This document shows, one piece after another, positions 1 through 8,060 of a DNA stretch of 64,000 nucleotides. The notes below the pieces were generated by a model. It ran no database searches. It saw nothing but the letters and a program-made list of their open reading frames with translations, and was not told where the DNA came from. The position numbers were made by a program, and so were the translations under genes. This DNA is from Ardenticatenales bacterium (lineage in GTDB: Bacteria > Chloroflexota > Anaerolineae > Epilineales > Epilineaceae): assembly GCA_020853525.1 (NCBI GenBank), contig JADYYS010000033.1, positions 22,981 to 86,980 on the forward strand, given 5' to 3'. Numbering within the stretch: position 1 is the first letter of the stretch; the number at the start of each line of letters is the position of its first letter.

Positions 1-600
1 CTCATCACCGCGCTCGTCATCGGGTTGACGTTCCACGAGTACGCGCACGCGTGGTGGGCCAACCATCTCGGTGACGACACGGCAGCGCGCCAGGGCCGGC
101 TGACGCTCAACCCGATCAAGCACCTCGATCCGCTCGGCTCGCTGATGATGCTCCTCGTCGGCTTCGGCTGGGCCAAGCCCGTGCCGGTGAACGGCTGGCG
201 GCTGACGCGTCAGGGAATGCTGCAAGTGGCCTTGGCCGGGCCGGTCTCCAACATGATCCTGGCGACGATCGCGGCGCTCGCTGCCCGCGCGCTGTCGGCC
301 TCGGACGGCCGGTGGCCGACATTCGTCGCCTCGTTCCTCCTCTTCTTCGCCCTGTTGAACCTGTTCCTCGCCTTCTTCAACCTCATCCCCGTCGCACCGC
401 TCGACGGGTGGAAGGTCCTCATGGGGCTCGTGCCGGCGAGCCGCGCGCAGTGGCTGGCGCAGTACGAGCGCTACGGGCCCATCGTGCTCCTCATCGTCAT
501 CCTGATGGGCCGCAACGGAACGTTCGATGTCTTCAGCTGGCTCGTGCAGGCCCCGGCGCAGTGGATCCTCCGCCTCTTGGCCGGCCCGGCGATCGCCTGA
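1..600 (+). CDS. Site-2 protease (M50) family protein, 5' partial
   Basis: Membrane-embedded zinc metalloprotease of the M50 family, which cleaves substrates within the membrane. The reading frame is open from base 1, so the true start lies before the window; the visible protein starts LITALVIG. The zinc-binding HExxH motif is HEYAH (bases 34-48), followed by the family-typical RxGRLTLNPxxHxDPLGS stretch. The third metal ligand sits in the C-terminal PLDG motif (about bases 397-408) after FNLIPV. Four hydrophobic segments are visible. The short form without a PDZ domain resembles the Rip/YwhC-like subgroup of M50 rather than RseP. The substrate is unknown. A predicted HD-domain gene follows 16 nt downstream and is probably co-transcribed. 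Confidence 0.9.
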   Translation, partial: LITALVIGLTFHEYAHAWWANHLGDDTAARQGRLTLNPIKHLDPLGSLMMLLVGFGWAKPVPVNGWRLTRQGMLQVALAGPVSNMILATIAALAARALSASDGRWPTFVASFLLFFALLNLFLAFFNLIPVAPLDGWKVLMGLVPASRAQWLAQYERYGPIVLLIVILMGRNGTFDVFSWLVQAPAQWILRLLAGPAIA

Positions 601-616
601 TCGCCGCCCCGACCCC

Positions 617-1147
617 ATGCCCGTCCTGACCGCCGCCCGCTACCGCAACCGCCAGTTCTGGCACGCGCTCGCCGCCCGCCGCCGCCCGATCGACCCCGCA
701 CCCGCCCGCGCCGTCCTCCCGCCCACCCTGTTCGCCCTGTTCGAGCGGATGTCGCCCGAGGACCGCCAGCACGGCCTCGACGTCCTCGGCCGACTGCGGG
801 CGGCCGGCGTGACCGCACCACCGCTGCTCCAGGCCGGGCTGCTCCACGATCTCGGCAAGGCCGAAGCGGGCGTCGGCCTGCCGCACCGCGTCGCGCGCGT
901 CGTCCTTCGTCGGTCCGTGCCGCCCGTGTGGCGCTGGCTGTCCGGCTGCCCGACGGGCTGGCGCCGGCCGTATTGGGCCGTGGCGAACCATCCGGAGCGC
1001 GGGGCCGTTTGGGTGGAAACCGAAGGCGCCGCGCCGGAAGTGGTGGCGCTGATCCGCCACCACGAGCGTGAGGCGCCTGAGGCCTGGCGCGGCACGCCGC
1101 TGACCGAGTGGCACGCGGCGCTGTGCGCGGCGGATGCGACGTGCTGA
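617..1147 (+). CDS. HD-domain protein (putative metal-dependent phosphohydrolase)
   Basis: A 176-residue protein with an HD motif, LLHDLGKAE, in the middle; HD proteins are metal-dependent phosphohydrolases. It also carries downstream histidines (VANHPERG, IRHHEREAP) in the places where HD enzymes hold further metal ligands. ATG 617 was chosen because it follows the upstream stop by 16 nt and the residues from it (MPVLTAARYRNRQFWHAL) read as a natural N-terminus; a longer in-frame start inside the upstream gene exists but is unlikely. The substrate cannot be told from sequence; nucleotide or signalling-nucleotide hydrolysis is possible. It is followed 15 nt later by a dehydrogenase gene on the same strand. 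Confidence 0.75.
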   Translation: MPVLTAARYRNRQFWHALAARRRPIDPAPARAVLPPTLFALFERMSPEDRQHGLDVLGRLRAAGVTAPPLLQAGLLHDLGKAEAGVGLPHRVARVVLRRSVPPVWRWLSGCPTGWRRPYWAVANHPERGAVWVETEGAAPEVVALIRHHEREAPEAWRGTPLTEWHAALCAADATC

Positions 1148-1162
1148 GACGGAGGATGACCC

Positions 1163-2170
1163 ATGGCCCGTGAACGCCCCCCCGTCATCGCGATCATCGG
1201 CCTCGGCCCCGTCGGGACCGCGCTCGGCCGGGCGCTGGCGCACGTCCGGACGGACTTCCGGCTGGTGGGACACGACCGCGACGCCGCACGCGCCAAGGCC
1301 GCCCTGGCCGGCGGCGCCATCGACGAGGCGCGCTGGAACCTCGTCGCCGCCGTCGAGGATGCCGACCTGATCGTCCTGACCGAGCCGCTCGACCAGACGC
1401 TGCTGACGCTCGTCCACATCGCGCCCCACGTCCGCCCCGGCGCCCTCGTCACGGACACGACGCCCGTCATGCGCCCCGTGCTGCGCGCCGCCGCCGACCT
1501 GCCGGCGGGCGTATCGTTCATCAGCGGCCACCCGATCCTCGCCGGTCGGCTCGTGGCGCCGGACGCGGAGGAGGGGGCGCCGGCGGGCTCGGCGGAGGAG
1601 ACGGCGGCATCACCCTTCACCGGCATCGCCTACTGCATCGTGCCGGCCGCGTCCGCCGATGCGGCGGCCGTCCGTGTGCTGACGGACCTGATCGACGCGA
1701 TCGGCGCCGAGCCGTACTTCATCGACGCGGACGAGCACGACGCGCTCGCCACCGCCGTCGACCAGCTGCCCCACCTGGCCGGCGCCGCCCTGGCGCGCGT
1801 CCTCGGCCACAGCCCGTCGGCCACCGACATCGGGCGGCTGATGCCCCCGAGCATGCACGCGACGTGGCTGGCCGCGGGCCGCGACGGCGTGGACGCGGCC
1901 GCGGCGGCGGTGATGGACCGGTCGGCCGTCCTGGCATGGCTGGACGCGCTCGGCCGCGAGCTGGCCGAGCTGCGCGTTCGCGTCGAAGCCGCCGACGCCG
2001 CAGCGATCGGCGCCTGGCTGACCGAGGCCGATGCGGCGCGATCGCAGCTCGCGCCTGCCGGCCGGGGCAGACGCCAAGGCGACGGCGTTGATCAGAGCGC
2101 CGCCTGGAGCGACATCGGGTCGGCCAACCCGCTGCGGGGGCTGTTGTTGGGGCGGCGGAAGGGGCGGTAG
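1163..2170 (+). CDS. Prephenate dehydrogenase-like NAD(P)-binding protein
   Basis: A 335-residue Rossmann-fold dehydrogenase. The N-terminal nucleotide-binding loop is IIGLGPVGTALG (about residues 9-20), followed by GHDRD at the end of strand 2, where the residues select NAD or NADP. ISGHPILAG (about residues 116-124) matches the conserved GxHPxxG region of TyrA prephenate dehydrogenases. The all-alpha C-terminal half, with DEHDALATAVDQLPHLAGAAL, also fits TyrA. The likely reaction is oxidative decarboxylation of prephenate to 4-hydroxyphenylpyruvate in tyrosine synthesis, but related proteins act on other substrates. ATG 1163 has a GGAGG ribosome site at about 1151-1155. There is no ACT domain. 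No other aromatic-pathway genes are nearby. Confidence 0.75.
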   Translation: MARERPPVIAIIGLGPVGTALGRALAHVRTDFRLVGHDRDAARAKAALAGGAIDEARWNLVAAVEDADLIVLTEPLDQTLLTLVHIAPHVRPGALVTDTTPVMRPVLRAAADLPAGVSFISGHPILAGRLVAPDAEEGAPAGSAEETAASPFTGIAYCIVPAASADAAAVRVLTDLIDAIGAEPYFIDADEHDALATAVDQLPHLAGAALARVLGHSPSATDIGRLMPPSMHATWLAAGRDGVDAAAAAVMDRSAVLAWLDALGRELAELRVRVEAADAAAIGAWLTEADAARSQLAPAGRGRRQGDGVDQSAAWSDIGSANPLRGLLLGRRKGR

Positions 2171-2180
2171 GGGCCGATAG

Positions 2181-2226
2181 GGGCAGATTGGGGCAGATTG
2201 GGGCAGATTGGGGCAGATTGGGGCAG
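2181..2226. repeat. 10-bp tandem repeat (about 4.6 copies)
   Basis: Four perfect copies of GGGCAGATTG (2181-2220) plus GGGCAG, preceded by the degenerate unit GGGCCGATAG. It lies in the 139-nt gap between the dehydrogenase and the first glycosyltransferase gene. The period equals one helical turn. It may be a simple slippage array or a protein-binding array; the sequence alone does not decide. Confidence 0.85.
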
Positions 2227-2297
2227 CGCAGCCGTTGACCCATGCGGTCCTTGCGATCCCCGAGTCCACACGATACCGGCACCACACCCCCACGCGG

Positions 2298-2303
2298 TAC
2301 AAT
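2298..2303 (+). promoter_or_regulatory. -10 element TACAAT of a probable leaderless promoter
   Basis: GGTACAAT ends 6 nt before the GTG start at 2310, so transcription would begin at or next to the start codon. No Shine-Dalgarno sequence is present and no good -35 box is seen. The same spacing recurs at several other genes in this window. Confidence 0.55.
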
Positions 2304-2309
2304 CCCGCC

Positions 2310-3677
2310 GTGACCCCAACCGCCCCGCCCCCCGCCCCCCCGTCCTACCGCGTCCTCATGGTCGCCCCGACGTCGTTCTTCGGCGATTACGGCTGCCACG
2401 TGCGGATTCTCGAGGAAGCCCGGACGCTGCAGGCGATGGGGCACCGCGTGCGGATCGTCACGTACCACAACGGCAACGACGTGCCGGGCCTGACCGTCCA
2501 GCGCTGCCTGCCGATCCCGTGGCGCGGGCGCTACGAGGTCGGATCATCGCGGCACAAGCTGGCGTTCGATGTCCTGCTGTCCGCGCGCGTCCTCCAGAGC
2601 GCGCTCGCCTTCCGACCCGACGTGATCCACGGCCACCTGCACGAGGGCGCTCTGATCGGCGGCGTGGTGGCGCGGCTCGTGCGGCGACCGCTCGTGTTCG
2701 ACTTCCAGGGCAGCCTGTCGGGTGAGATGGTGGATCACGGCTTCGTCCGCGAGGGCGGCCGCTGGCAGGCGGCGGCGCGCCGGCTCGAACGCCGGATCGA
2801 CCACCGGTCGGAGGGAATCGTCACGAGTACGGCCTTCGCCACCGAGCACCTCATCGAGGACTTCGATGTGCCGCGCGCACGGATCGTCGCCCTGCCGGAC
2901 TGCGTGAACGCCGCCACGTTCCGCCCCGACGTCCTGACGCCCGCCGAACGCGCCTCCGCCCGCCGCGCCCTCGGCCTGCCCGAAGCGGCGCCGATCGTCG
3001 TCTACCTCGGCCTGCTCGCCCGCCACCAGGGCACGAACGTCCTGCTCCACGCCGCCCGCAAGGTGATCGACGCGCGGCCGGACGTGCGGTTCCTGATCAT
3101 GGGCTACCCCGGCACGGAGTGGTATGTCCGCCGCGCCGAGCAGCTCGGCCTGCACGAACACGTCCTCTTCACCGGCCGCGTGCCCTACGACCAGGCGCCG
3201 GCCCACCTGGCGCTCGGCGACGTCGCCGTGGCGCCCAAGATCAGCACGACCGAGGGCAGCGGCAAGCTCCTGAACTACATGGCGATGGCCCTCCCGACGG
3301 TGACGTTCGACACCCCGGTCAACCGCGAGTACCTCGGCGACGACGGCCTCTTCGCCACCCCGTTCGCCGACCCGGACGCCTTCGCCGCCCGCATCCTCGA
3401 CGCCCTGGCCGACCCCGCCGGCGCCCGCGCGACGGGCGAGCGACTGCGCGCGCGGGCGGTCGAGGGCTTCGACTGGGCGCGGGCTGGGGAGACGCTCGTC
3501 GACGTCTATCGCAAGGTCGGCGCGGGCGGCCAGGGCCAGCGCCTCGACGCCCATCCCTCGTCTCCCGATCTCCCCCCCCGCCAAGCATCCTCCCCCTCCC
3601 CCAGTCTTGGGGGAGGGCGTCGGAGGGTGAGGGTCGTAGGCCATCGGGGGGAGAGGGCCTCCTCGACGAACGAATGA
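2310..3677 (+). CDS. Glycosyltransferase family 4-like
   Basis: A 455-residue GT-B-fold sugar transferase. The N-terminal half starts YRVLMVAPTSFFGDYGCHVRILEEARTLQAMGHRV, the acceptor-binding Rossmann domain with its glycine-rich turn. The donor domain begins near APIVVYLGLLARHQG. GRVPYDQAPAHLALGDVAVAPK...EGSGKLLNYMAMALPTVTFDTPVNREYL is the nucleotide-sugar-binding region of GT4 enzymes, with acidic residues in the ExxxxxxxE-type position. GTG 2310 was chosen because a -10 box lies 6 nt upstream and the fold starts a few residues later. The last 50 or so residues are low-complexity and are coded by a palindromic repeat. The stop overlaps the next ATG by 4 nt, coupling it to the Wzm/Wzt exporter. 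The role is polysaccharide assembly; the sugar is unknown. Confidence 0.85.
   Translation: MTPTAPPPAPPSYRVLMVAPTSFFGDYGCHVRILEEARTLQAMGHRVRIVTYHNGNDVPGLTVQRCLPIPWRGRYEVGSSRHKLAFDVLLSARVLQSALAFRPDVIHGHLHEGALIGGVVARLVRRPLVFDFQGSLSGEMVDHGFVREGGRWQAAARRLERRIDHRSEGIVTSTAFATEHLIEDFDVPRARIVALPDCVNAATFRPDVLTPAERASARRALGLPEAAPIVVYLGLLARHQGTNVLLHAARKVIDARPDVRFLIMGYPGTEWYVRRAEQLGLHEHVLFTGRVPYDQAPAHLALGDVAVAPKISTTEGSGKLLNYMAMALPTVTFDTPVNREYLGDDGLFATPFADPDAFAARILDALADPAGARATGERLRARAVEGFDWARAGETLVDVYRKVGAGGQGQRLDAHPSSPDLPPRQASSPSPSLGGGRRRVRVVGHRGERASSTNE
3594..3617. repeat. Palindromic repeat inside the 3' end of the glycosyltransferase gene
   Basis: CCCTCCCCCA, loop GTCT, then TGGGGGAGGG: two perfect 10-nt arms. 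It adds a low-complexity tail (SPSPSLGGGRR) to the upstream protein without disturbing the ATGA junction with the exporter gene. It looks like a REP-type insertion that was kept in frame. Confidence 0.75.
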
Positions 3678-4537
3678 CCACCCACACGAACTTCGCCCAC
3701 CAGGACCGCCCTATCGCCCACCGCCTGCGCGAGCTCTGGGCCTACCGCCACCTCGTCGGCAACCTCGTCATCCGCGATCTCAAGGTGCGCTACAAGAACT
3801 CGGTGCTGGGCGTGCTGTGGTCACTGGCCAGCCCGCTGCTCATGATGCTCGTGTTCTACGTGATCTTCGGCGTCATGCAACGCCCGTCCGTCGATCGCGC
3901 GTTCCACCTCTTTGTGCTGACCGGCCTGCTGCCCTGGAACTGGTTCAGCATGAGCGTGGCGGGCGGCGTCGGATGCGTCGTCGGGAACGCATCGCTGATC
4001 AACAAGGTCTACTTTCCGCGTGAGGTCCTTCCGGTCGGCGTCGTCGTCGGCGAGCTCGTGAACTTTCTGTTCGCGCTGCCCGTGCTGATCGTCATGCTCT
4101 ACCTGTGGGACATCCCGTTGACGATGCATGCCCTGTGGCTGCCCGTGATCGTCGCCATCCAGGCCGTCTTCACGCTCGGCGTCGTCTTCCTGCTCGCGTG
4201 TGCCAACGTCTACTACCGCGACACCGCCAAGATCATGGAGGTCGTGCTCCTGGCTTGGTTCTTCGGCACCCCGATCTTCTACGACTACGGCGCGTTCAAC
4301 CGCGTCATCCCCATCCTCGGCTGGCCGATCGAGACCGGCCGCCTGGCCTACATCCTCAACCCGATGGGCACGCTCGTGGCCAACTACCGCACCGTCCTGT
4401 ACGGCTCGCCCGACGGTCCGCCGAGCGCCCCCGACGCACTCTTCCTCCTCCGCACCGCGCTGACGGCCTTCGCGATCCTGGCCGTCGGCTACTGGGCGTT
4501 CGCGCGGCGGTCGGGGCGGTTCGGGGAGGAGGTGTAG
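3674..4537 (+). CDS. ABC-2 type polysaccharide/polyol-phosphate export permease (Wzm-like)
   Basis: A 287-residue integral membrane protein of the ABC-2 permease family. LWAYRHLVGNLVIRDLKVRYKNSVLGVLWSLASPL is the hallmark N-terminus of Wzm/TagG permeases: an amphipathic coupling helix before the first membrane span. About six hydrophobic spans follow, with the conserved NVYYRDTAKIMEVVLLAWFFGTPIFYDY segment. It forms the channel of an exporter for O-antigen-like or teichoic-acid-like polymers, powered by the ATPase coded 194 nt downstream. ATG 3674 overlaps the preceding stop (ATGA), so translation is coupled. A palindromic repeat occupies the gap to the ATPase gene. Confidence 0.92.
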   Translation: MTTHTNFAHQDRPIAHRLRELWAYRHLVGNLVIRDLKVRYKNSVLGVLWSLASPLLMMLVFYVIFGVMQRPSVDRAFHLFVLTGLLPWNWFSMSVAGGVGCVVGNASLINKVYFPREVLPVGVVVGELVNFLFALPVLIVMLYLWDIPLTMHALWLPVIVAIQAVFTLGVVFLLACANVYYRDTAKIMEVVLLAWFFGTPIFYDYGAFNRVIPILGWPIETGRLAYILNPMGTLVANYRTVLYGSPDGPPSAPDALFLLRTALTAFAILAVGYWAFARRSGRFGEEV

Positions 4538-4560
4538 GCTGTGTCTGCAGACCAGATTCC

Positions 4561-4695
4561 GGCGGCTGAAGCTGGCCGGCTGGAGGCGTCCCTAACGGGC
4601 CGCCATGGCGCCCGCCTTCGCGGGCGCCTGATTCCGGGTGCCCGCGAAGGCGGGCACCATGGCCGAAGGCCTCCAGCCGGCCAGCTTCAGCTGCC
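4561..4695. repeat. Long nested palindromic repeat, copy 1
   Basis: The outer arms, 4561-4587 and 4669-4695, are 27 nt long and complementary at 26 of 27 positions. Inside are two small hairpins in opposite orientation: GGCGCCCGC-CTTC-GCGGGCGCC (about 4608-4629) and GGTGCCCGC-GAAG-GCGGGCACC (about 4638-4658). The whole unit can fold as a cruciform. It sits between the permease and ATPase genes of one operon. A second copy starts at 63928 at the window end. It is probably a miniature dispersed element of the REP/REPIN kind. Confidence 0.88.
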
Positions 4696-4731
4696 GGTGC
4701 CGGTGCGCTCGGCGTTCCGAGGAGTGACCCC

Positions 4732-6102
4732 ATGAGCGGCTCGATCCGCTTCGAGGGCGTCACGAAGTCGTTCGTCATCGCCCACGACCGGCCGCGGAGC
4801 TTCCAGGAGGCGTTCGTCCGCGTCTTCCGCAGGACCGCCGCGGCCGACCGCGACGTCCTGGTGGCGCTCGACGACGTCTCGTTCGACATCGCGCCCGGCA
4901 CGGCCGTCGGCCTCGTCGGGCCGAACGGGACCGGGAAGAGCACGGCCCTCAAGCTGGTGGCGCGAATCGTCGAGCCGTCCGCCGGGCGGGTCGAGGTCAG
5001 CGGCCGCGTCGCCGCGCTGCTCGAGCTCGGTGCCGGCTTCCACCCCGACCTCACCGGCCGCGAGAACGTGTACCTGAACGGCTCGCTGCTCGGCCTCGGA
5101 CGGCGCGACATGAGCCGCCGCTTCGACGCGATCGTGGCCTTCAGCGAGCTCGAGCGCTTCATCGACGTGCCGGTGAAGCACTACTCGTCCGGCATGTACA
5201 TGCGCCTCGGCTTCGCCACGGCCATCCACCTGGACGCCGAGATCCTGCTGATCGACGAGATCCTGGCCGTGGGCGATCAGGCCTTCCAGCACAAGTGCCG
5301 CGAGCGGATCACGTCCTTGAAGAAGTCCGGCGTCACGATCCTCCTCGTCAGCCACGACACCGAAGCCGTCCGCGAGCTCTGCGACCGCGCGATCTGGCTC
5401 GAGGACGGCGTCATCCAGGCGGACGGCCCGTGCGACGACGTGCTGCAGGGCTACTACCGCAGCATGGTCGCGCGCGAGGAGGCGCGGTTGGCGGCGGAGA
5501 CGGCAGCCGAATCAGCTGCAGTCGCCTCGACGTCGTTCGACGCCGACGTCGCCGACCCAGCCACCGCTCGCGCGGGGGCACGGCATGCCGTGCCCTCCGC
5601 CACTGCCCTCCCGCCAACATCGCCCGCCCAACGCCCCCCCTCCCCCGACCGCTTCGGCAGCGGCGAAATCGAGATCACCGACGTCCACATCCTCGGCCCC
5701 GACGGCACACCCCACCCCATCGTCCTGACCGGCCAGCCGATGACGATCCGCCTCCACTACATCGCCCACCGCCGCATCGAACACCCCGTCTTCGGCATCG
5801 CCGTCCACCGCGACGACGGCACGCACGTGTCCGGCCCCAACACGCGCGACGCCGGGTTGTCGATTCCCTTCGTCGACGGTCCGGGGACGATCGACGTCCA
5901 CATCGACCGCCTGACGCTCCTCGAGGGCAACTACGAGCTCTCCGCCGCGTGCTACGACGACGCGCTGTCCCACGCCTACGACCACCACCACCGCCGCTTC
6001 CCGATGCGTGTCCGCGCCGGCGACATCCGCGAGCGCTTCGGCCTGCTCGCGCTGGACGCCGACTGGACCCATCGGGCAGGCGAAGGGGTCGACAAGCGCT
6101 GA
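4732..6102 (+). CDS. ABC transporter ATP-binding protein with polymer-binding C-terminal domain (Wzt-like)
   Basis: A 456-residue exporter ATPase. Walker A is GPNGTGKST (residues 63-71), the signature is YSSGM (151-155, the usual variant in Wzt/TagH), Walker B is ILLIDE (171-176), and the switch histidine is in LLVSHD. Residues 1-245 are the nucleotide-binding domain. After an Ala/Pro-rich linker, residues about 305-450 form a beta-rich domain (EIEITDVHILGPDGTPHPIVLTGQPMTIRLHY) like the Wzt C-terminal carbohydrate-binding domain that recognises the finished chain end. It partners with the permease at 3674-4537. ATG 4732 follows GGAG. The stop overlaps the next start in TGATG. Confidence 0.93.
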   Translation: MSGSIRFEGVTKSFVIAHDRPRSFQEAFVRVFRRTAAADRDVLVALDDVSFDIAPGTAVGLVGPNGTGKSTALKLVARIVEPSAGRVEVSGRVAALLELGAGFHPDLTGRENVYLNGSLLGLGRRDMSRRFDAIVAFSELERFIDVPVKHYSSGMYMRLGFATAIHLDAEILLIDEILAVGDQAFQHKCRERITSLKKSGVTILLVSHDTEAVRELCDRAIWLEDGVIQADGPCDDVLQGYYRSMVAREEARLAAETAAESAAVASTSFDADVADPATARAGARHAVPSATALPPTSPAQRPPSPDRFGSGEIEITDVHILGPDGTPHPIVLTGQPMTIRLHYIAHRRIEHPVFGIAVHRDDGTHVSGPNTRDAGLSIPFVDGPGTIDVHIDRLTLLEGNYELSAACYDDALSHAYDHHHRRFPMRVRAGDIRERFGLLALDADWTHRAGEGVDKR

Positions 6103-8060
6103 TGCCCGTCACCTTCGGCACCGCGTTCGCCGTCGCCGCCACGCTCGCCCTCGCGATCGTGCCGGGACTGGCGGTCCTGCGCGTCTGCCGGGCGGAGCCG
6201 CGCGACGCGATCGCGCGCGTGGGGTCGGCGGCCGGGGTGGGGTTGGCGATCGTGCCGGTGGTCTGCCTGTGGGCGGCGACGGTTGGGTTCGATGTGGGGC
6301 GGGGTGTGTGGTGGGCCGTTTTGACGGCGGCGGCGATTGTCTGCCTCGTTGCCGATCGTCGCGCTGCGATCCGCGGCCCGCGGATCGCACGCCCCGGCGC
6401 CGCCGCGACCGCCCTCGCCCTCGTCCTCGCCGTCCAACTCGTCGCCCGCTGGTACGCCGCCCGCACCGTCGCCATCCCGGTCTGGGCCGACAGCGTCCAC
6501 CACGCGATGATCGCCGACCTCTTCATCCGCCGGCACGGCCTCCCGGCCGACTGGATGCCGCTGGCGCCGCTCTCGACGTTCAGTTACCACTTCGGCTTCC
6601 ACAGCATCGTCGCCGCCGTCGCCGGCATCTCCGGCATCGAGATCCACCGTGCCGTGATCGTCGTCGGCCAGACGCTGATGGTCCTCCAGGCGCTGACCGT
6701 CGCCGGCCTGACGACGCTCCTCACGGGCCGCCGCTGGGCCGGCGTCGCCGCGGCCGTCGTCGTCGGCGGCCTCGGCCCGATGCCCGGGACGTACCTGACG
6801 TGGGGTCGCTACACGCAGCTGGCGGGACAGGTGGTGCTGCCGGCTGCGCTCGGCATGGCGGTGCTCGCGGCGCGCGAACCGCGCCGGGTGGCCGACGACG
6901 ACGGTACGCCGGGCCGGTGGCCGGAGGTTGGGCGACGGATCGCGACCGCGATCATCGTCGCCGGCCTCGCGCTCACGCACTACGTCGTGCTCATGTTCTT
7001 CGTCGTCGCGGTCGGCGCATGGTGGCTGGTGGACGGCGGCGACGGCCGGGCGAAGCGGAGGGCATCCTTCGGGCGCCTCGTCGTCGTCGCGCTGGCTGCG
7101 GTCGCTCTCGCGCTGCCGTGGCTGCCGCGCTTCCTCGCCGGCAATCTGGACCGCAACGCGGCCGCGCTCGTCAGCACCGAGCTGCCCGGCGCGGTGTGGG
7201 GGGCGGTGACGATTCCGTACGTTCTCGAGCACTTCGGCCAATGGGTCGGCGTCGGGCTCACGGCGGCGACGGCCCTCGCGATCGTCGTCGGCCTGGCGCG
7301 GCGGGACCGCACGGTGGCCGTGGCGACGGTCTGGATCGTCGGACTGGTGGCCGCGTCCTACCCGCAGGCATTCGGCCTGGCGATCACCGGGCCGCTGAAG
7401 GACTTCACGGTGCTGATCGGGCTCTATGTGCCGGCGGCGGTGGCGATTGGCGCAACGGTGGGGGGAGGCGCGGGGTGGGGGCTCGGGCGACGCGGGATGG
7501 TGGGAGTGTTGGCTGCGGTTGCCGTGTCCACCCTCCTCGGCTACCGCCAGCGCGACGTCCTCGAGCCCGACCGCATCATCGCCACCCCCGCCGACGAGCG
7601 CGCCCTGGCGTGGGTCCGCGATCACACGCCGGCCGACGCCGTCTTCCTCGCCAGCGGCCAACCGACGTACGGCGACACCGTCGTCCTCGGCGAGGACGGC
7701 GGCTGGTGGCTGCCCGTCCTCGCCGACCGCGCCTGCACGATCCCGCCCCTGCCGATCGGCCACGAGCTGACCGTCGAGCCTGACTACCGCCAGCGGACGG
7801 TCGATCTGGCGAAGGCCGTCGCCGCCGACTTAGGGGCACCGGACACCGTCGCGCGGCTGCAGCGCGAGGGCGTGGAGTGGGCATATGTGGGCCCCACGGC
7901 GAAGACGCTGACGGCGGGCAAGCTCGAGGCGGCGGGGTGGCGCAGGGTGTACGACGAGGACGGGGCGTCGGTGTGGGGGGCGGCGTGGGGGGGAGGCTCC
8001 GCCGGGGGAGGCTCCGCCGGGGGAGGCCCTCGACCCCCCGCTACCGGCCGACGTCCATGA
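6102..8060 (+). CDS. Polytopic membrane protein, GT-C glycosyltransferase/DUF6541-like
   Basis: A 652-residue protein with about ten or more predicted membrane spans up to residue 470, then a soluble C-terminal domain (ADERALAWVRDHTPADAVFLASG...GEDGGWWLPVLADR). The layout of many helices plus a C-terminal periplasmic-type domain with a W-x-x-x-x-T-P start resembles GT-C lipid-linked sugar transferases and the DUF6541 group. HHAMIADLFIRRHGLPADW and YHFGFHSIVA are conserved-looking loops. ATG 6102 overlaps the Wzt stop by one base. The C-terminus carries a GGGSAGGGSAGGG tail from a 15-bp DNA repeat. It overlaps the next start by 4 nt, placing it in the polysaccharide operon. A direct enzymatic role is inferred. 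Confidence 0.7.
   Translation: MPVTFGTAFAVAATLALAIVPGLAVLRVCRAEPRDAIARVGSAAGVGLAIVPVVCLWAATVGFDVGRGVWWAVLTAAAIVCLVADRRAAIRGPRIARPGAAATALALVLAVQLVARWYAARTVAIPVWADSVHHAMIADLFIRRHGLPADWMPLAPLSTFSYHFGFHSIVAAVAGISGIEIHRAVIVVGQTLMVLQALTVAGLTTLLTGRRWAGVAAAVVVGGLGPMPGTYLTWGRYTQLAGQVVLPAALGMAVLAAREPRRVADDDGTPGRWPEVGRRIATAIIVAGLALTHYVVLMFFVVAVGAWWLVDGGDGRAKRRASFGRLVVVALAAVALALPWLPRFLAGNLDRNAAALVSTELPGAVWGAVTIPYVLEHFGQWVGVGLTAATALAIVVGLARRDRTVAVATVWIVGLVAASYPQAFGLAITGPLKDFTVLIGLYVPAAVAIGATVGGGAGWGLGRRGMVGVLAAVAVSTLLGYRQRDVLEPDRIIATPADERALAWVRDHTPADAVFLASGQPTYGDTVVLGEDGGWWLPVLADRACTIPPLPIGHELTVEPDYRQRTVDLAKAVAADLGAPDTVARLQREGVEWAYVGPTAKTLTAGKLEAAGWRRVYDEDGASVWGAAWGGGSAGGGSAGGGPRPPATGRRP
7992..8030 (+). 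repeat. 15-bp in-frame tandem repeat
   Basis: Two copies of GGAGGCTCCGCCGGG (7992-8006, 8007-8021) plus a partial third, coding the Gly/Ser/Ala tail at the C-terminus of the membrane protein. Length changes by whole units would keep the reading frame. Confidence 0.8.

Noticed and set aside
5295..6101. 5' extension of the polytopic membrane protein frame to 5295
   Set aside because: It would overlap about 800 nt of the well-supported Wzt-like gene. ATG 6102 in the TGATG junction starts a natural membrane protein.
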